Counted from the first letter of the stretch, positions 26,158 through 35,825 are shown. The stretch is DNA of 64,000 nucleotides from Luteimonas sp. MC1750 (GCF_016615955.1 NZ_CP067113.1:372001-436000), one strand, 5' to 3'. The notes: generated by a model not told the origin, from the sequence alone. Translations and numbers: made by a program.

Positions 26158-26898
26158 TCAGGGCCGGTCGTCGCCGGACCCGGGCGGCCGCGCCGGCGGT
26201 TCATGGCGCCGCGGCCCGTACCACAGCGGCAGGGCGTCGCGGGTCCGCGCCGCCCGCCTCGGCGCGAGCAGGAAGCGCAGGCTGAAGCGCAGCTTCTCGC
26301 CCAGCGAATAGGTGTGCAGCTTGCGCGCCGAGGTGACGACCGGCTCGCGCAGGATCGCCACGCGTCCCTGCCGGGCCAGCGCGCGCCCGAGCGCCACGTC
26401 CTCGGCAACGAACAGGCCTTCATCGAATCCGCCCGCGGCCGTGAATGCCGCCCGGGTGCAGAAGATGAAGCAGCCCGGCGTGACGCCGAATATCCGGAAC
26501 GCGACGATCGACGCCGATTCCAGGACGCGTACCCGCAGCGGCAGCGGGCGCATGAAGCGCACCGCCGTGCCGCCTCCCACCGCACCCGAATCGAGCGCAT
26601 GCATCGCCGCGTCCACCGCCTGCGCACTGACCAGGGTGTCCGCATCCACGAACAGGAGCCGGTCGCCCACGGCGGCCGCCGCACCGGCATTGCGCGCCCC
26701 GGCGATATGGCGCACCTCCACCCGGATCACGCGCGCGCCGCGGTCGCGCGCGATGGCGGCCGTGGCGTCGGTCGAGGCATCGTCCACGACGATGACGTCC
26801 ACGTCGGCGCGGCGGGCACGCGTGGCGGCGAAGACGGCGTCGAGCGTGGCGCCAATCACCGGCGCCTCGTCATGCGCGGGGATGATGATCGAAAGCAC
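26158..26898 (-). CDS. Family 2 glycosyltransferase
   Basis: GT-A glycosyltransferase of 246 residues, LSIIIPAHDEAPVIGATLDA at the N-terminus, then VIVVDDASTDAT, RNAGAAAAVGDRLLFVDADT (DxD-type metal site) and GFDEGLFVAEDVALGRAL. This resembles TuaG/rSAM-associated type GT2 proteins acting on small acceptors; substrate unknown. The start is GTG with GGAG seven bases before it. A hydrophobic stretch near residues 130-150 (IVAFRIFGVTPGCFIFC) may touch the membrane. It lies between acnD and a divergent regulator and has no evident pathway partner. Confidence 0.8.
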   Translation of the reverse strand: MLSIIIPAHDEAPVIGATLDAVFAATRARRADVDVIVVDDASTDATAAIARDRGARVIRVEVRHIAGARNAGAAAAVGDRLLFVDADTLVSAQAVDAAMHALDSGAVGGGTAVRFMRPLPLRVRVLESASIVAFRIFGVTPGCFIFCTRAAFTAAGGFDEGLFVAEDVALGRALARQGRVAILREPVVTSARKLHTYSLGEKLRFSLRFLLAPRRAARTRDALPLWYGPRRHEPPARPPGSGDDRP

Positions 26899-27084
26899 GG
26901 TCGCTCCGGTCCATGGGGTCGTCGCAGTGTCCAGTCTGCCGCCCGGTGCGGTCGACCGCGTGAGGGCGGTGATTAATCCACCAGCAGGTTTGACGATAAT
27001 CCGCAAATGCGGCATTCGACGCAGGACGCATTCAAACCCTAGACTGCGGCATTAATCCCCCGCTGCTTCATGGAGTAATGACCG

Positions 27085-27531
27085 GTGGCCAATCTCGCAA
27101 CCGTCCTGAAATCCGAAATCGCGCGTCTTGCCCGCAAGGAGACGAAAACCCAGCTCGACCCCCTGCGCAAGGCCAATGCCGGTTACCGGCGCGATATCGC
27201 CGCGCTGAAGCGCGAAGTCGCGGCGCTTTCGAAACAGCTGAAAACCGGCCTGCGCGCGCCACGCGCGGAACGCAGCGCCGTGGCGCCAAGGGCCGAGGGA
27301 GAGTCGCCCCGCGTCCGCTTCCAGGCCAAGGGCCTGAAGTCGCATCGCGAGAAGCTGGGAATTTCGGCGGCGGAGTACGGCCGGCTCGCGGGCGTCAGTG
27401 CCCAGTCGATCTACAACTGGGAAGCCGGCAAGACCGCGCCACGCGCGGCGCAGGTGCAGGCGCTCGCCGCGCTGCGCGGCATGGGCAAGCGCGCCGCCAC
27501 CAGGCAGCTGGAAGACGGCGCGGGTGAGTGA
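27085..27531 (+). CDS. XRE-type helix-turn-helix regulator with N-terminal coiled coil
   Basis: Protein of 148 residues. The first 55 or so residues are charged and heptad-like (LRKANAGYRRDIAALKREVA), suggesting a coiled coil. The C-terminal half holds a Cro/CI-type HTH: HREKLGISAAEYGRLAGVSA then QSIYNWEAGKTAPR. It starts with GTG, GGAG lying about nine bases upstream. Its stop overlaps the phosphotransacylase start, so it is co-expressed with the acyl-phosphate operon and may regulate it; that is inference. The 186-bp gap before it holds AT-rich bases near 26990-27050 but no clear -35/-10 pair. Confidence 0.8.
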   Translation: MANLATVLKSEIARLARKETKTQLDPLRKANAGYRRDIAALKREVAALSKQLKTGLRAPRAERSAVAPRAEGESPRVRFQAKGLKSHREKLGISAAEYGRLAGVSAQSIYNWEAGKTAPRAAQVQALAALRGMGKRAATRQLEDGAGE

Positions 27532-28534
27532 CCCGCGCGCGATGCCGCCGGCGCCAGCGAGTCCGGTGACCGAAGAAGCGCAGGCCCGGCCGGTCCGCCG
27601 CACCGATGCCAATGGCAACGACGGCCTCGCGCGCCTGCTCGAGCACGTCGCCGGGCTGGCGCCGGTGCGTGCGGCGATGGTGCATCCCTGCGATGCCCTG
27701 AGCCTGGCCGCCGCGCTCGACGTGCGTGATGCCGGCCTGGTCGAGCCCGTGCTGGTGGCGCCGCGTGCCCGCCTCGAAGCCGCCGCCGCGGACGCCGGCC
27801 TGGATATCTCCGGCCTCGCGGTCGAGGACGTGGCGCACAGCCACGCCGCCGCGATGCGCGCGGCCGAACTGGCCCGCAATGGCGAGGTCGAGATCCTGAT
27901 CAAGGGCAGCCTGCACACCGACGAGCTGATGTCGGCGGTCGTGGCCTCGGTGTCGGGCCTGCGCACCAAGCGGCGCGTGAGCCACTGTTTCGTGATCCAG
28001 ACGCCGCACTATCCGCGTCCGTTCCTGGTGACCGACGCCGCGGTGAACCTCGCGCCGGACCTGATGCAGAAGGCCGACATCGTGCAGAACGCGATCGACC
28101 TGGCGCGCGTGCTCGGGATCGACAAACCCCGGGTCGCGATCCTGGCCGCGGTGGAGACGGTGAACCCGTCGATGCAGGCCACGCTCGATGCGGCCGCGCT
28201 GTGCAAGATGGCCGACCGCGGCCAGATCACCGGGGGCGTCCTCGACGGGCCGCTGGCGTTCGACAACGCGGTGTCGATGGAGGCTGCGCAGGCCAAGGGC
28301 ATCGCGTCGCCGGTCGCCGGCCGGGCCGACATCCTGGTGGTGCCGGACCTGGAGAGCGGCAACATGCTCGCCAAGCAGCTGATCTTCATGGGCCAGGCCG
28401 CCAGCGCCGGGATCGTGCTGGGCGCCAGGGTGCCGGTGGTGCTGACCAGCCGCGCCGATCCGCGCGAATCGCGCATGGCGTCGTGCGCGATCGCGCTGAT
28501 GCTGGCGCACCACTACCGCAAGAGCCCTCCGTGA
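27524..28534 (+). CDS. Phosphate acetyl/butyryltransferase (Pta/Ptb family)
   Basis: Phosphotransacylase of 336 residues. Family motifs include ILIKGSLHTDELMSAVV, HCFVIQTPHYPRPFLVTDAA and GGVLDGPLAFDNAVS, and the C-terminal end ADILVVPDLESGNMLAKQL. It transfers an acyl group between CoA and phosphate; together with the kinase next door it makes ATP from acyl-CoA, or activates acetate/propionate. It is the short Ptb-like form without the long N-terminal part of E. coli Pta. The GTG start overlaps the regulator's stop, and GGAAG lies upstream; an ATG at 27542 lacks a good ribosome site. Which acyl group is used cannot be told. Confidence 0.85.
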   Translation: MSDPRAMPPAPASPVTEEAQARPVRRTDANGNDGLARLLEHVAGLAPVRAAMVHPCDALSLAAALDVRDAGLVEPVLVAPRARLEAAAADAGLDISGLAVEDVAHSHAAAMRAAELARNGEVEILIKGSLHTDELMSAVVASVSGLRTKRRVSHCFVIQTPHYPRPFLVTDAAVNLAPDLMQKADIVQNAIDLARVLGIDKPRVAILAAVETVNPSMQATLDAAALCKMADRGQITGGVLDGPLAFDNAVSMEAAQAKGIASPVAGRADILVVPDLESGNMLAKQLIFMGQAASAGIVLGARVPVVLTSRADPRESRMASCAIALMLAHHYRKSPP

Positions 28535-28554
28535 ACGTTGCAGTGGAGCCGGCC

Positions 28555-29781
28555 ATGCCCGATGCGCCGGCCGTGGCGTCGTCCGGCGCCGACCTGGTGG
28601 TGGTGCTCAACTGCGGGTCGTCCAGCATCAAGTTCGCGGTCTACGACAGCGGCGTCGATCCGCTGCCGCGCACGGCGCTGTGGAACGGCAAGGTCCAGGG
28701 CATTGGCGGGCCGGCCCCGGACTTCGGCGAGAGCGGCGTGGCGCCGTTCGCGGTCGCGCTCGACGCCGGCCAGCCCTACCGCAGCGCGCTGGCACTGATC
28801 CGCGACCGGATCCTCGCGCGCCTGGCCGGGCGTCGCGTGGGCGTGGTCGCGCACCGGGTGGTGCACGGCGGCAGCCGGTATTCCGAGCCGGTGCGCGTGG
28901 ACGCGTCGGTGCTCGAGGACCTGCGCGGCTTCATCCCGCTCGCGCCGCTGCACCAGCCCTTCGCGCTGGAGGCCGTGGCCATCCTGCTGCGCGAGTATCC
29001 GCGCCTGCCGCAGGTCGCCTGCTTCGATACCGGCTTCCACCACACCCTGCCCAAGGTCGAGCAGATCCTGCCGCTGCCCTACGACGCCTGGGAGCGCGGC
29101 CTGCGGCGCTACGGCTTCCATGGCCTGTCCTACGCCTACATGGCCACGGTCCTGCCCGAACGCCACGGCGACATCGCCCGCGGCCGGACCGTGGTCGCGC
29201 ACCTCGGCAGCGGGGCCAGCCTGTGCGCGATGCAGGACCTGCGCAGCGTCGCCACCACGATGGGCTTCTCGGCCCTCGACGGCCTGATGATGGGCACGCG
29301 CACCGGCGCGCTCGATCCCGGCGCGCTGCTCTACCTGATGGAGATCGAGAAGCTGGGCCTGGACGAGGTGGGGCAGCTGCTCTACCACCGCTCCGGCCTG
29401 CTGGGCGTCTCGGGCATCTCGTCGGAGCCGCGGGTGATCGTCCGGCACGAAGACGACGAAGGCGAGGCGGGCGAGCGCGCGCGGATCGCGCTGGCGCTGT
29501 ACGTGCGCCGCATCGTGCGCGAGATCGGCGCGCTGGCCGCGGTGCTGGGCGGGCTCGACCTGCTGGTCTTCACCGCGGGCGTCGGCGAGCACAATGCCTT
29601 CATCCGCGAGCGCGTGTGCCGCGACCTGGCCTTCCTCGGCGTGGCGCTGGACGACGCGGCCAACGCCGCGCACGCAGCGCTGATCTCGACCGGCGGCAGC
29701 CGCGTGCGCGTCGGCGTCGAGGCGACCAACGAGGAGTGGATCGCGGCCCTGCAGGCGCGATCGGCGATAATGCCGGCATGA
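28555..29781 (+). CDS. ackA: Acetate (propionate) kinase
   Basis: ASKHA-fold kinase of 408 residues. Signatures are VLNCGSSSIKFAVYD at the N-terminus, HRVVHGGSRYSEP, ACFDTGFHHTLPKVE, RRYGFHGLSYAYM, AHLGSGASLCAM and MGTRTGALDPG. It interconverts acyl phosphate and ADP with carboxylate and ATP. The ATG at 28555 has GGAG six bases before it. A GTG at 28531, which overlaps the phosphotransacylase stop as GTGA, is a real alternative and would add eight residues. The operon gives substrate-level ATP, useful when respiration is limited. Confidence 0.92.
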   Translation: MPDAPAVASSGADLVVVLNCGSSSIKFAVYDSGVDPLPRTALWNGKVQGIGGPAPDFGESGVAPFAVALDAGQPYRSALALIRDRILARLAGRRVGVVAHRVVHGGSRYSEPVRVDASVLEDLRGFIPLAPLHQPFALEAVAILLREYPRLPQVACFDTGFHHTLPKVEQILPLPYDAWERGLRRYGFHGLSYAYMATVLPERHGDIARGRTVVAHLGSGASLCAMQDLRSVATTMGFSALDGLMMGTRTGALDPGALLYLMEIEKLGLDEVGQLLYHRSGLLGVSGISSEPRVIVRHEDDEGEAGERARIALALYVRRIVREIGALAAVLGGLDLLVFTAGVGEHNAFIRERVCRDLAFLGVALDDAANAAHAALISTGGSRVRVGVEATNEEWIAALQARSAIMPA

Positions 29782-30086
29782 GCAAGCTCGACCGCATCCA
29801 CGCCGCGCTCGGCGCGCTGTCGCCCAGCCACCTCGAGGTGCTGGACGAAAGCCATCTGCACAGCCGCGGGCTGGAAACCCACTACAAGGCCGTCATTGCC
29901 AGCGAGGCCTTCGCAGGCCGGTCGCCGGTGCGCCGGCACCAGGCGGTATACGCCGCGCTGGGCGGGCTGATGGGCGAGATCCACGCGCTCGCCCTGCACA
30001 CCTACACCGCGGCCGAATGGGCCGCACAGGGCGCGGCGCCCGATTCGCCGCGCTGCAGGGGCGGCAGCCGGCACGACCCGGCCTGA
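29778..30086 (+). CDS. bolA: BolA family protein
   Basis: Small protein of 102 residues with the BolA fold: LDESHLHSRGLETHYKAVI, then VRRHQAVYAALGGLMG and EIHALALHTYTAAEW. BolA proteins team with monothiol glutaredoxins to hold Fe-S clusters, and some bind DNA. The ATG overlaps the acetate kinase stop (ATGA), so it is the last gene of the operon. The link with acetate kinase is not explained by known function. The glutaredoxin partner is not in the window. Confidence 0.85.
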   Translation: MSKLDRIHAALGALSPSHLEVLDESHLHSRGLETHYKAVIASEAFAGRSPVRRHQAVYAALGGLMGEIHALALHTYTAAEWAAQGAAPDSPRCRGGSRHDPA

Positions 30087-30137
30087 TCGGCGGCGGCGCC
30101 GGCGCCGCGTTGCCGTGGCGGCGGCCGTCGGGCCACC

Positions 30138-31409
30138 ATGAGGCCTTTCCCGATGGAACACGCGATGGCGATGCGCGGTGGACGGCGGACGTGGGGACTC
30201 GCAGCGGCCATCCTGGTGGTGGCAGCGGTGCTGGCCTGGGGCTTTGCGCGCTGGCGCGGCCCGGAGCTCCCGGGCTACGTGGTGCAGACGGGGCCGATGG
30301 TGCAGAACGTCGTCGCCACCGGGCGCGCCGCGTCGCTGTCGCGGGTGCAGGTCGGCGCCGAGATCGCCGGGCTGGTGCTGGAGCGCCGGGTGATGGAGGG
30401 CGACCGGGTCGAGGAGGGCGACGTGCTGGTGGTGCTGCGGGCCCGCGACCTCGAGGCCCGTCGCGACGAGGCGCGCGCCGCCCTCGACGCGCTGCGGCAG
30501 GCCGAGCGCCCCGATGCCGAGGCGCGGCTGGCGCAGGCGCGCGCCGCCCGCGTCCAGGCCGAACGTGACCTGGCACGCCGCCGTGATCTCGGCCGCGAAC
30601 AGCTGGTGTCGCGCGAGAGCGTGGAGCAGGCGGCCCAGGCCGAAGTCGCCGCGCGTGCCGCCGAGCGCCAGGCGCGCGTGGCACTCGACGCCCTGGCCGG
30701 CGGCGCCTTCGAGGCCCAGGCCCGCGAGCGCCTGCAGGCGGCCGAAGCCGAGCTCGCACGCGCCGTGATCCGCGCCACCGTTTCCGGCACCGTGCTGGTG
30801 CGCAACGTCGAGCCCGGCGACACCGTGACCCCGGGCGACGTCATGCTGGAGATCGCGCGCGATGCGCCCGGCGAGATCCTGCTGCCGCTGGACGAGAAGA
30901 ACCTGGCGCGGCTGGAGGTCGGCCAGTCCGCGACCTGCATCGCCGACGCCTTTCCCGACCGGCCGTTCCAGGCCACCGTGCACCACGTCGCGCCCGGCAT
31001 CGACCCCGCGCGCGGCACCGTCGACGTGCGCCTGCGCATCGATCCCGGCGTCGATTTCGTGCGCGCCGACATGACCGTGACCGCCACCATCCTCACCGGC
31101 CGCCGCGAGCAGGCCGTGGTGGTGCCCAACGACGCGCTTGTCGGCGACAGCGACGCGTCCGACCGCGCCGGGGTCGTGCGCGTGCGCGACGGCCGCGTCG
31201 CGCGCGTGCCCGTGCGGCTGGGCCTGCGCGGGCTCGGTGCAAGCGAAGTGCTGGAGGGCCTGGTGGCCGGGGACCGGGTGCTGGCGGCCGGTGCGCTCGA
31301 ACCCGCGATGCTGCCGGCGGACGGCAGCCGCGTGCGCATCGACGACCAGCCCTTGCCTGCGGCCTCCGGCAGCGACAGCCGCGGCGAGCTTCCGGTCCAG
31401 TTCGACTGA
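30138..31409 (+). CDS. ABC exporter periplasmic adaptor (HlyD/MacA family)
   Basis: Membrane fusion protein of 423 residues. One N-terminal membrane helix (residues 18-38, LAAAILVVAAVLAWGF) is followed by a lipoyl half (VQVGAEIAGLVLERRVMEGD), a long charged coiled-coil (about 95-195), the second lipoyl half (IRATVSGTVLVRNVEPGD) and a beta-barrel domain. It lacks a lipobox. With the next two genes it forms an adaptor-permease-ATPase exporter of the MacAB/DevBCA kind. The first ATG is used here; two more in-frame ATGs follow within 15 codons and the ribosome site is weak for all of them. Confidence 0.88.
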   Translation: MRPFPMEHAMAMRGGRRTWGLAAAILVVAAVLAWGFARWRGPELPGYVVQTGPMVQNVVATGRAASLSRVQVGAEIAGLVLERRVMEGDRVEEGDVLVVLRARDLEARRDEARAALDALRQAERPDAEARLAQARAARVQAERDLARRRDLGREQLVSRESVEQAAQAEVAARAAERQARVALDALAGGAFEAQARERLQAAEAELARAVIRATVSGTVLVRNVEPGDTVTPGDVMLEIARDAPGEILLPLDEKNLARLEVGQSATCIADAFPDRPFQATVHHVAPGIDPARGTVDVRLRIDPGVDFVRADMTVTATILTGRREQAVVVPNDALVGDSDASDRAGVVRVRDGRVARVPVRLGLRGLGASEVLEGLVAGDRVLAAGALEPAMLPADGSRVRIDDQPLPAASGSDSRGELPVQFD

Positions 31410-31412
31410 GCC

Positions 31413-32604
31413 GTGTGGATCGAGTCCACCATCGCGATGCGCTTCCTGCGCCACGGCCGGGCGCAGACGCTGCTGATCCTGTTCGGGATCGCGGTGGGCG
31501 TTTCGGTGATCGTCTTCGTCACCGCGCTGATCGCCGGGCTGCAGGCCAACATCATCGACCGCACGCTGGGCACGCAGGCGCATGTTCGCGTGGAGGCCCC
31601 GCGCGAGGTCAACCGCGTCGCGCCGGTGCCCCCCGGGACCCTGCAGCTGGTGCTGGAGGACCCGCGCCCGCAGGCGCTGCGGCCGATCGACAACTGGCTC
31701 GAGGTGCGCGACGTGCTGGATCGCCTGCCGGGCGTCGCCGCGGTGTCTCCGGTGGTGTCGGGCCCGGCCTTCGGGCGCCGCGGCAGCGCCGCCGAGTCGG
31801 TCGCGCTGGTCGGCGTGGACATGCCGCGCTACCTGCGCGTGATCCCGCTGGACGAACACGTCGTCGAGGGACGGCTGGAGGTCGGCTCCGGCAACGCGGT
31901 TGTGGGCAGCAAGCTGGCCGAGGATCTTGGCCTGCGCCTGGGCGGCAAGCTGCGGCTCGATGCCGGCGAGGGACGCGAGGCGATCGTCAACGTCGCCGGC
32001 ATCTTCGAGCTGGGCGTGCGCGAACTCGATGCCCGTTATGTCTACCTCGACCTCAAGCAGGCGCAGTCGCTGCTGGCCCTGCCGGGCGGCGTGACCGTGA
32101 TCGACATGACCGTGCAGGACCTGTTCGGCGCCGACCGCATCGCCACGCGGGTGGCCGGCCTCACCGGGCTGAAGGCCGAAAGCTGGATGGACACCAATGC
32201 CCAGCTGATGAACGCGCTGAGCTCCCAAAGCATGTCCACGCGCATGATCAGCGTCTTCGTGGCGCTGTCGGTGGCCCTGGGCATCGCCAGCGTGCTCGCG
32301 GTGAGCGTGGCCCAGCGCACGCGCGAGATCGGCATCCTGCGCGCGATGGGCACGCGGCGCCGGCAGATGCTGCTGGTCTTCCTGGTCCAGGGCGCGGTGC
32401 TGGGACTGGCGGGTGCGCTGCTCGGCGCGCTCGCGGGCTGGGGCCTGGTGTGGGCCTTCAACAACCTGGGCCCCGGGCTGTTCGAGATCCCGATGCCGCC
32501 GGCGCTGGTGCCGGCGGCGATGGCGCTGGCCACGCTGTCGGGCATCGGAGCGGCGCTTGTGCCCGCGTCACGTGCCTCGCGACTCGACCCGGTGGAGGCG
32601 ATCC

Positions 32605-32612
<8 letters not shown>
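31413..32612 (+). CDS. ABC exporter permease (FtsX/MacB type)
   Basis: Permease of 399 residues with the FtsX-type plan: one N-terminal helix (TLLILFGIAVGVSVIVFVTA), a periplasmic MacB-PCD-like domain of about 200 residues, and three C-terminal helices (ISVFVALSVALGIASVLAVS, then two more). The cytoplasmic motif RTREIGILRAMGTRRRQML is the coupling helix seen in this family, and the end reads ASRLDPVEAIRG. It starts with GTG three bases after the adaptor stop. The nucleotide-binding domain is a separate gene, unlike MacB. Substrate unknown. Confidence 0.9.
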
Positions 32613-33339
<727 letters not shown>

Positions 33340-33443
33340 CGCTGCCGCGCAACCGGTCTTGCCTCCGGTTTGCACGCGGGGCGAAGGGGTGACACAGTGG
33401 CCCGGCAACGGAACCGCCTGAAAGCCAGTCCGGGGAGCATCGA

Positions 33444-33569
33444 ATGAACGCGACAAGCCTGATGACAGCCGTGCGCTGGGTGGGATCGTTCGTCCTTCTG
33501 CTGATGGCGGTCGCCGTGGTCTACGCCGCCTACACCGCGATTTCCTACTGGCCCTCGATCGCCGTCTGA
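33444..33569 (+). CDS. 41-residue single-span membrane peptide upstream of norC
   Basis: Short gene encoding 41 residues: a polar start (MNATSLMTAVRWVG), one hydrophobic span (SFVLLLMAVAVVYAAYTAI) and the end SYWPSIAV. GGGGAG sits six bases before the ATG, a strong ribosome site, and norC begins ten bases after its stop, so it should be translated from the nor transcript. The family is not recognised. Small one-helix subunits accompany haem-copper oxidases (CcoQ, Thermus NorH), so an accessory subunit of the NO reductase is possible; this is inference from position and shape alone. Confidence 0.65.
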   Translation: MNATSLMTAVRWVGSFVLLLMAVAVVYAAYTAISYWPSIAV

Positions 33570-33579
33570 GGAAGGTCCC

Positions 33580-34416
33580 ATGAACAAGCGGCAGTCCCGG
33601 ATCTTCGCCATCGTCGCAACAGGCCTCGCCGCCGTGGCATTCCTCGGCCTGACCCTGTATAGCCACACGCGCTTCGACGACCTCACCAATGCAGCGGACA
33701 TCACGCCGGAAATCACCCACGGCAAGGATGTCTGGCACAAATACAACTGCATCAACTGCCACACCCTGTTCGGCGAAGGCGCCTACTACGCGCCCGACCT
33801 GACCAAGATCGCGCAGCACCGCGGCGAGGCCTACCTCAAGGCCTATATGCGCGATCCGTCGCAGTTCTACGACGAGCAGCGCCATCGCCGGCTGATGCCG
33901 ACGCAGGACCTCAGCGAGATCGAGATCGAGAACCTGGTCAAGTTCCTCGACTGGGTGTCGAAGGTCGACAACCAGGGCTGGCCGCCGCGTCCCATCCTGG
34001 TGGCCGGTGGAACCGTCAACGTGGCCGCGCAGGGCACGGGGCAGGCCGCGGCGCAGGACGTCAGGCCGGTGCGGGCCGACAGTGATCCCCGCGCCATCGG
34101 TGAAAACCTGTTCGGCACCGCGGTGCCGGTCTGCACCGCCTGCCACTCGCTGCAGCCGGGCGTCCAGCTGGCCGGTCCGTCGATGGCCGGCATGGCCGAG
34201 CGCGCGGCGCAGACGCTCGCATCCCCGGACTACACCGGCAGCGCGACCGATGTCGAAGGCTACATCCGCGAGTCGATCGTGAACCCGAGCGCACACCTGG
34301 TGCCGGGCGCCATGTTCTCGGCGGAAGGCACCTCGTTCATGCCCAACACCTATGCGGACAGCCTGACCGCAGAGCAGGTCGACCAGCTCGTGGCCTTCCT
34401 TGGATCGATGAAATAA
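33580..34416 (+). CDS. norC: Nitric oxide reductase cytochrome c subunit NorC, with extra C-terminal cytochrome c domain
   Basis: Electron-entry subunit of cNOR, 278 residues instead of the usual 150 or so. An N-terminal anchor (residues 9-28) is followed by a complete NorC: C57-I-N-C60-H61 in YNCINCHTLFGEGAYY, YMRDPSQFYDEQ and the likely haem ligand in RRLMPTQDLSE. After a linker rich in A/G/Q (about 143-165) comes a second haem site, C185-T-A-C188-H189, with a likely axial methionine in GTSFMPNTYADS. So the protein carries two c haems. It is followed by norB after 38 bases. The extra domain may replace a soluble electron donor. Confidence 0.93.
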   Translation: MNKRQSRIFAIVATGLAAVAFLGLTLYSHTRFDDLTNAADITPEITHGKDVWHKYNCINCHTLFGEGAYYAPDLTKIAQHRGEAYLKAYMRDPSQFYDEQRHRRLMPTQDLSEIEIENLVKFLDWVSKVDNQGWPPRPILVAGGTVNVAAQGTGQAAAQDVRPVRADSDPRAIGENLFGTAVPVCTACHSLQPGVQLAGPSMAGMAERAAQTLASPDYTGSATDVEGYIRESIVNPSAHLVPGAMFSAEGTSFMPNTYADSLTAEQVDQLVAFLGSMK

Positions 34417-34454
34417 GACTGGCGGCGTCCTGCGCCGGCACCGGGAGATCTTCC

Positions 34455-35822
34455 ATGCGTTACAAGTCCCAATCAGTGGCCTACTGGTACTTCGCCGTGG
34501 CCATGGTGCTGTTCGGGCTGCAGATCGTGTTCGGGCTGCTGTCGGCCGCCAAGTACCTCGGGCCGGACCCGCTGCTGTACATCCTGCCGTTCGACGTCAC
34601 CAAGACGATCCACACCAACCTGCTGATCGTCTGGGTGCTCACCGGCTTCATGGGCGCCACCTACTGGATGGTGCCGGACGAGTCGCGCACCGAGCTGTAC
34701 AGCACGAAGCTCGCCTACTGGCAGCTCGGCCTGTGGACAGTGATGGGCGTCACCGCGGTCATCGGCTACCTGTTCCGCTACGGCACCGGCAACAAGCTGC
34801 TCGAGCAGCCGCTGCCGCACAAGATCGTGATCGTGATCTGCATGCTGATGTTCCTCTACAACATCGGCATGACCATCAAGCGGTCCGGGCGGTTCACGAC
34901 CACCGAGGGCGTGCTGCTGGGCGGGCTTGCGCTGTCGGCGATCCTGTATATCCCCGCGTTGCTGCATTACGAGAACTACACCGTCTCGATCTTCTACCGC
35001 TGGTGGACCATCCACCTCTGGGTCGAAGGCGTGTGGATGATGATCATGGCCGGCTTCCTCGCCTACCTGCTGATCCGCCTGTCGGGCATCGATCGCGAGG
35101 TGATGGAGAAGTGGCTGTACGTGATCGTGGGCCTGGTGTTCTTCGCCGGCATCCTCGGCACCGCGCACCATTACTACTGGGTTGGCGTGCCGCATATCTG
35201 GCTGCCGATCGGCGGCTTCTTCAGCGCGCTCGAGCCGCTTGCGCTGGCCGCGATGGCCATCTATGCCTATGCCGCGATGCGGCGCGGCGGCGTGAAGCAT
35301 CCCAACAGCCTGGCGCTGCACTGGACCATCGGCAGCGCGATCTTCGCGCTGTTCGGTGCGGGCCTGCTTGGCCTCGCCCATACCTGGCCCAGCGTCAACA
35401 AGTGGACCCACGGCACCCTGATCACCGCGATGCATGCGCACTCGGCGTTCTACGGGGCCTACGCGATGATCGTCATGGCGATGATCACCTACGCCCTGCC
35501 GGGGCTGACCAACCGGCCGCAGGACAGGTACTCGCCGCTGGGCTACTGGGCGTTCTGGCTGCAGGTGTCGGGCATGTTCGGGATGACGCTGTCGTTCGGC
35601 ACCGCCGGCATCGCCCAGGTGTATCTCGAGCGGATCATGGGCATGGGTTACCTCGATGCCCAGCTGAAGATCCAGGTGCACTTCCTGATGCTGATCCTGA
35701 CGGCGACGATCTTCGCCACGGGCGTGGCGATGTTCATCTTCGACTTCTTCCGCTACCGGCCGCGCTTCGACGTGGTTGCCGACGATGGCGAGGGCGAGCT
35801 GCGGGTCGCCCAGGGACGTTGA
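34455..35822 (+). CDS. norB: Nitric oxide reductase catalytic subunit NorB
   Basis: Haem-copper-oxidase-family subunit of 455 residues, about twelve helices, reducing two NO to N2O. Histidines expected for low-spin haem b (H53 in KTIHTNLL and H329), haem b3 (H327 in MHAHSAFYG) and the FeB site (H187 in IHLWVEG, H238 and H239 in GTAHHYYW) are all present, together with the FeB-side glutamate E191. The lack of an extra N-terminal quinol domain makes this the cytochrome c-dependent type, in agreement with norC upstream. Confidence 0.96.
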   Translation: MRYKSQSVAYWYFAVAMVLFGLQIVFGLLSAAKYLGPDPLLYILPFDVTKTIHTNLLIVWVLTGFMGATYWMVPDESRTELYSTKLAYWQLGLWTVMGVTAVIGYLFRYGTGNKLLEQPLPHKIVIVICMLMFLYNIGMTIKRSGRFTTTEGVLLGGLALSAILYIPALLHYENYTVSIFYRWWTIHLWVEGVWMMIMAGFLAYLLIRLSGIDREVMEKWLYVIVGLVFFAGILGTAHHYYWVGVPHIWLPIGGFFSALEPLALAAMAIYAYAAMRRGGVKHPNSLALHWTIGSAIFALFGAGLLGLAHTWPSVNKWTHGTLITAMHAHSAFYGAYAMIVMAMITYALPGLTNRPQDRYSPLGYWAFWLQVSGMFGMTLSFGTAGIAQVYLERIMGMGYLDAQLKIQVHFLMLILTATIFATGVAMFIFDFFRYRPRFDVVADDGEGELRVAQGR

Positions 35823-35825
35823 CCG

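Noticed and set aside
26990..27006. TTGACGATAATCCG considered as a third FNR-type box before the XRE gene
   Set aside because: Only the first half-site fits; the second (ATCCG) breaks the dyad. It is also about 80 bases from the GTG with no matching promoter.
26158..27015. Longer start for the GT2 gene at 27015
   Set aside because: The extra 39 residues have no family similarity and would overlap the leader of the divergent regulator; the GTG at 26898 has a good ribosome site.
29382..32228. Long antisense frame over ackA and the ABC adaptor and permease genes
   Set aside because: Composition is that of a shadow frame and it contradicts the well-supported plus-strand operon.
33340..33443. 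Search for a DNR/NnrR box or sigma54 (NorR-type) promoter before the norC region
   Set aside because: No TTGAC/GTCAA dyad and no GG-N10-GC element was found. Control of the nor genes remains open.
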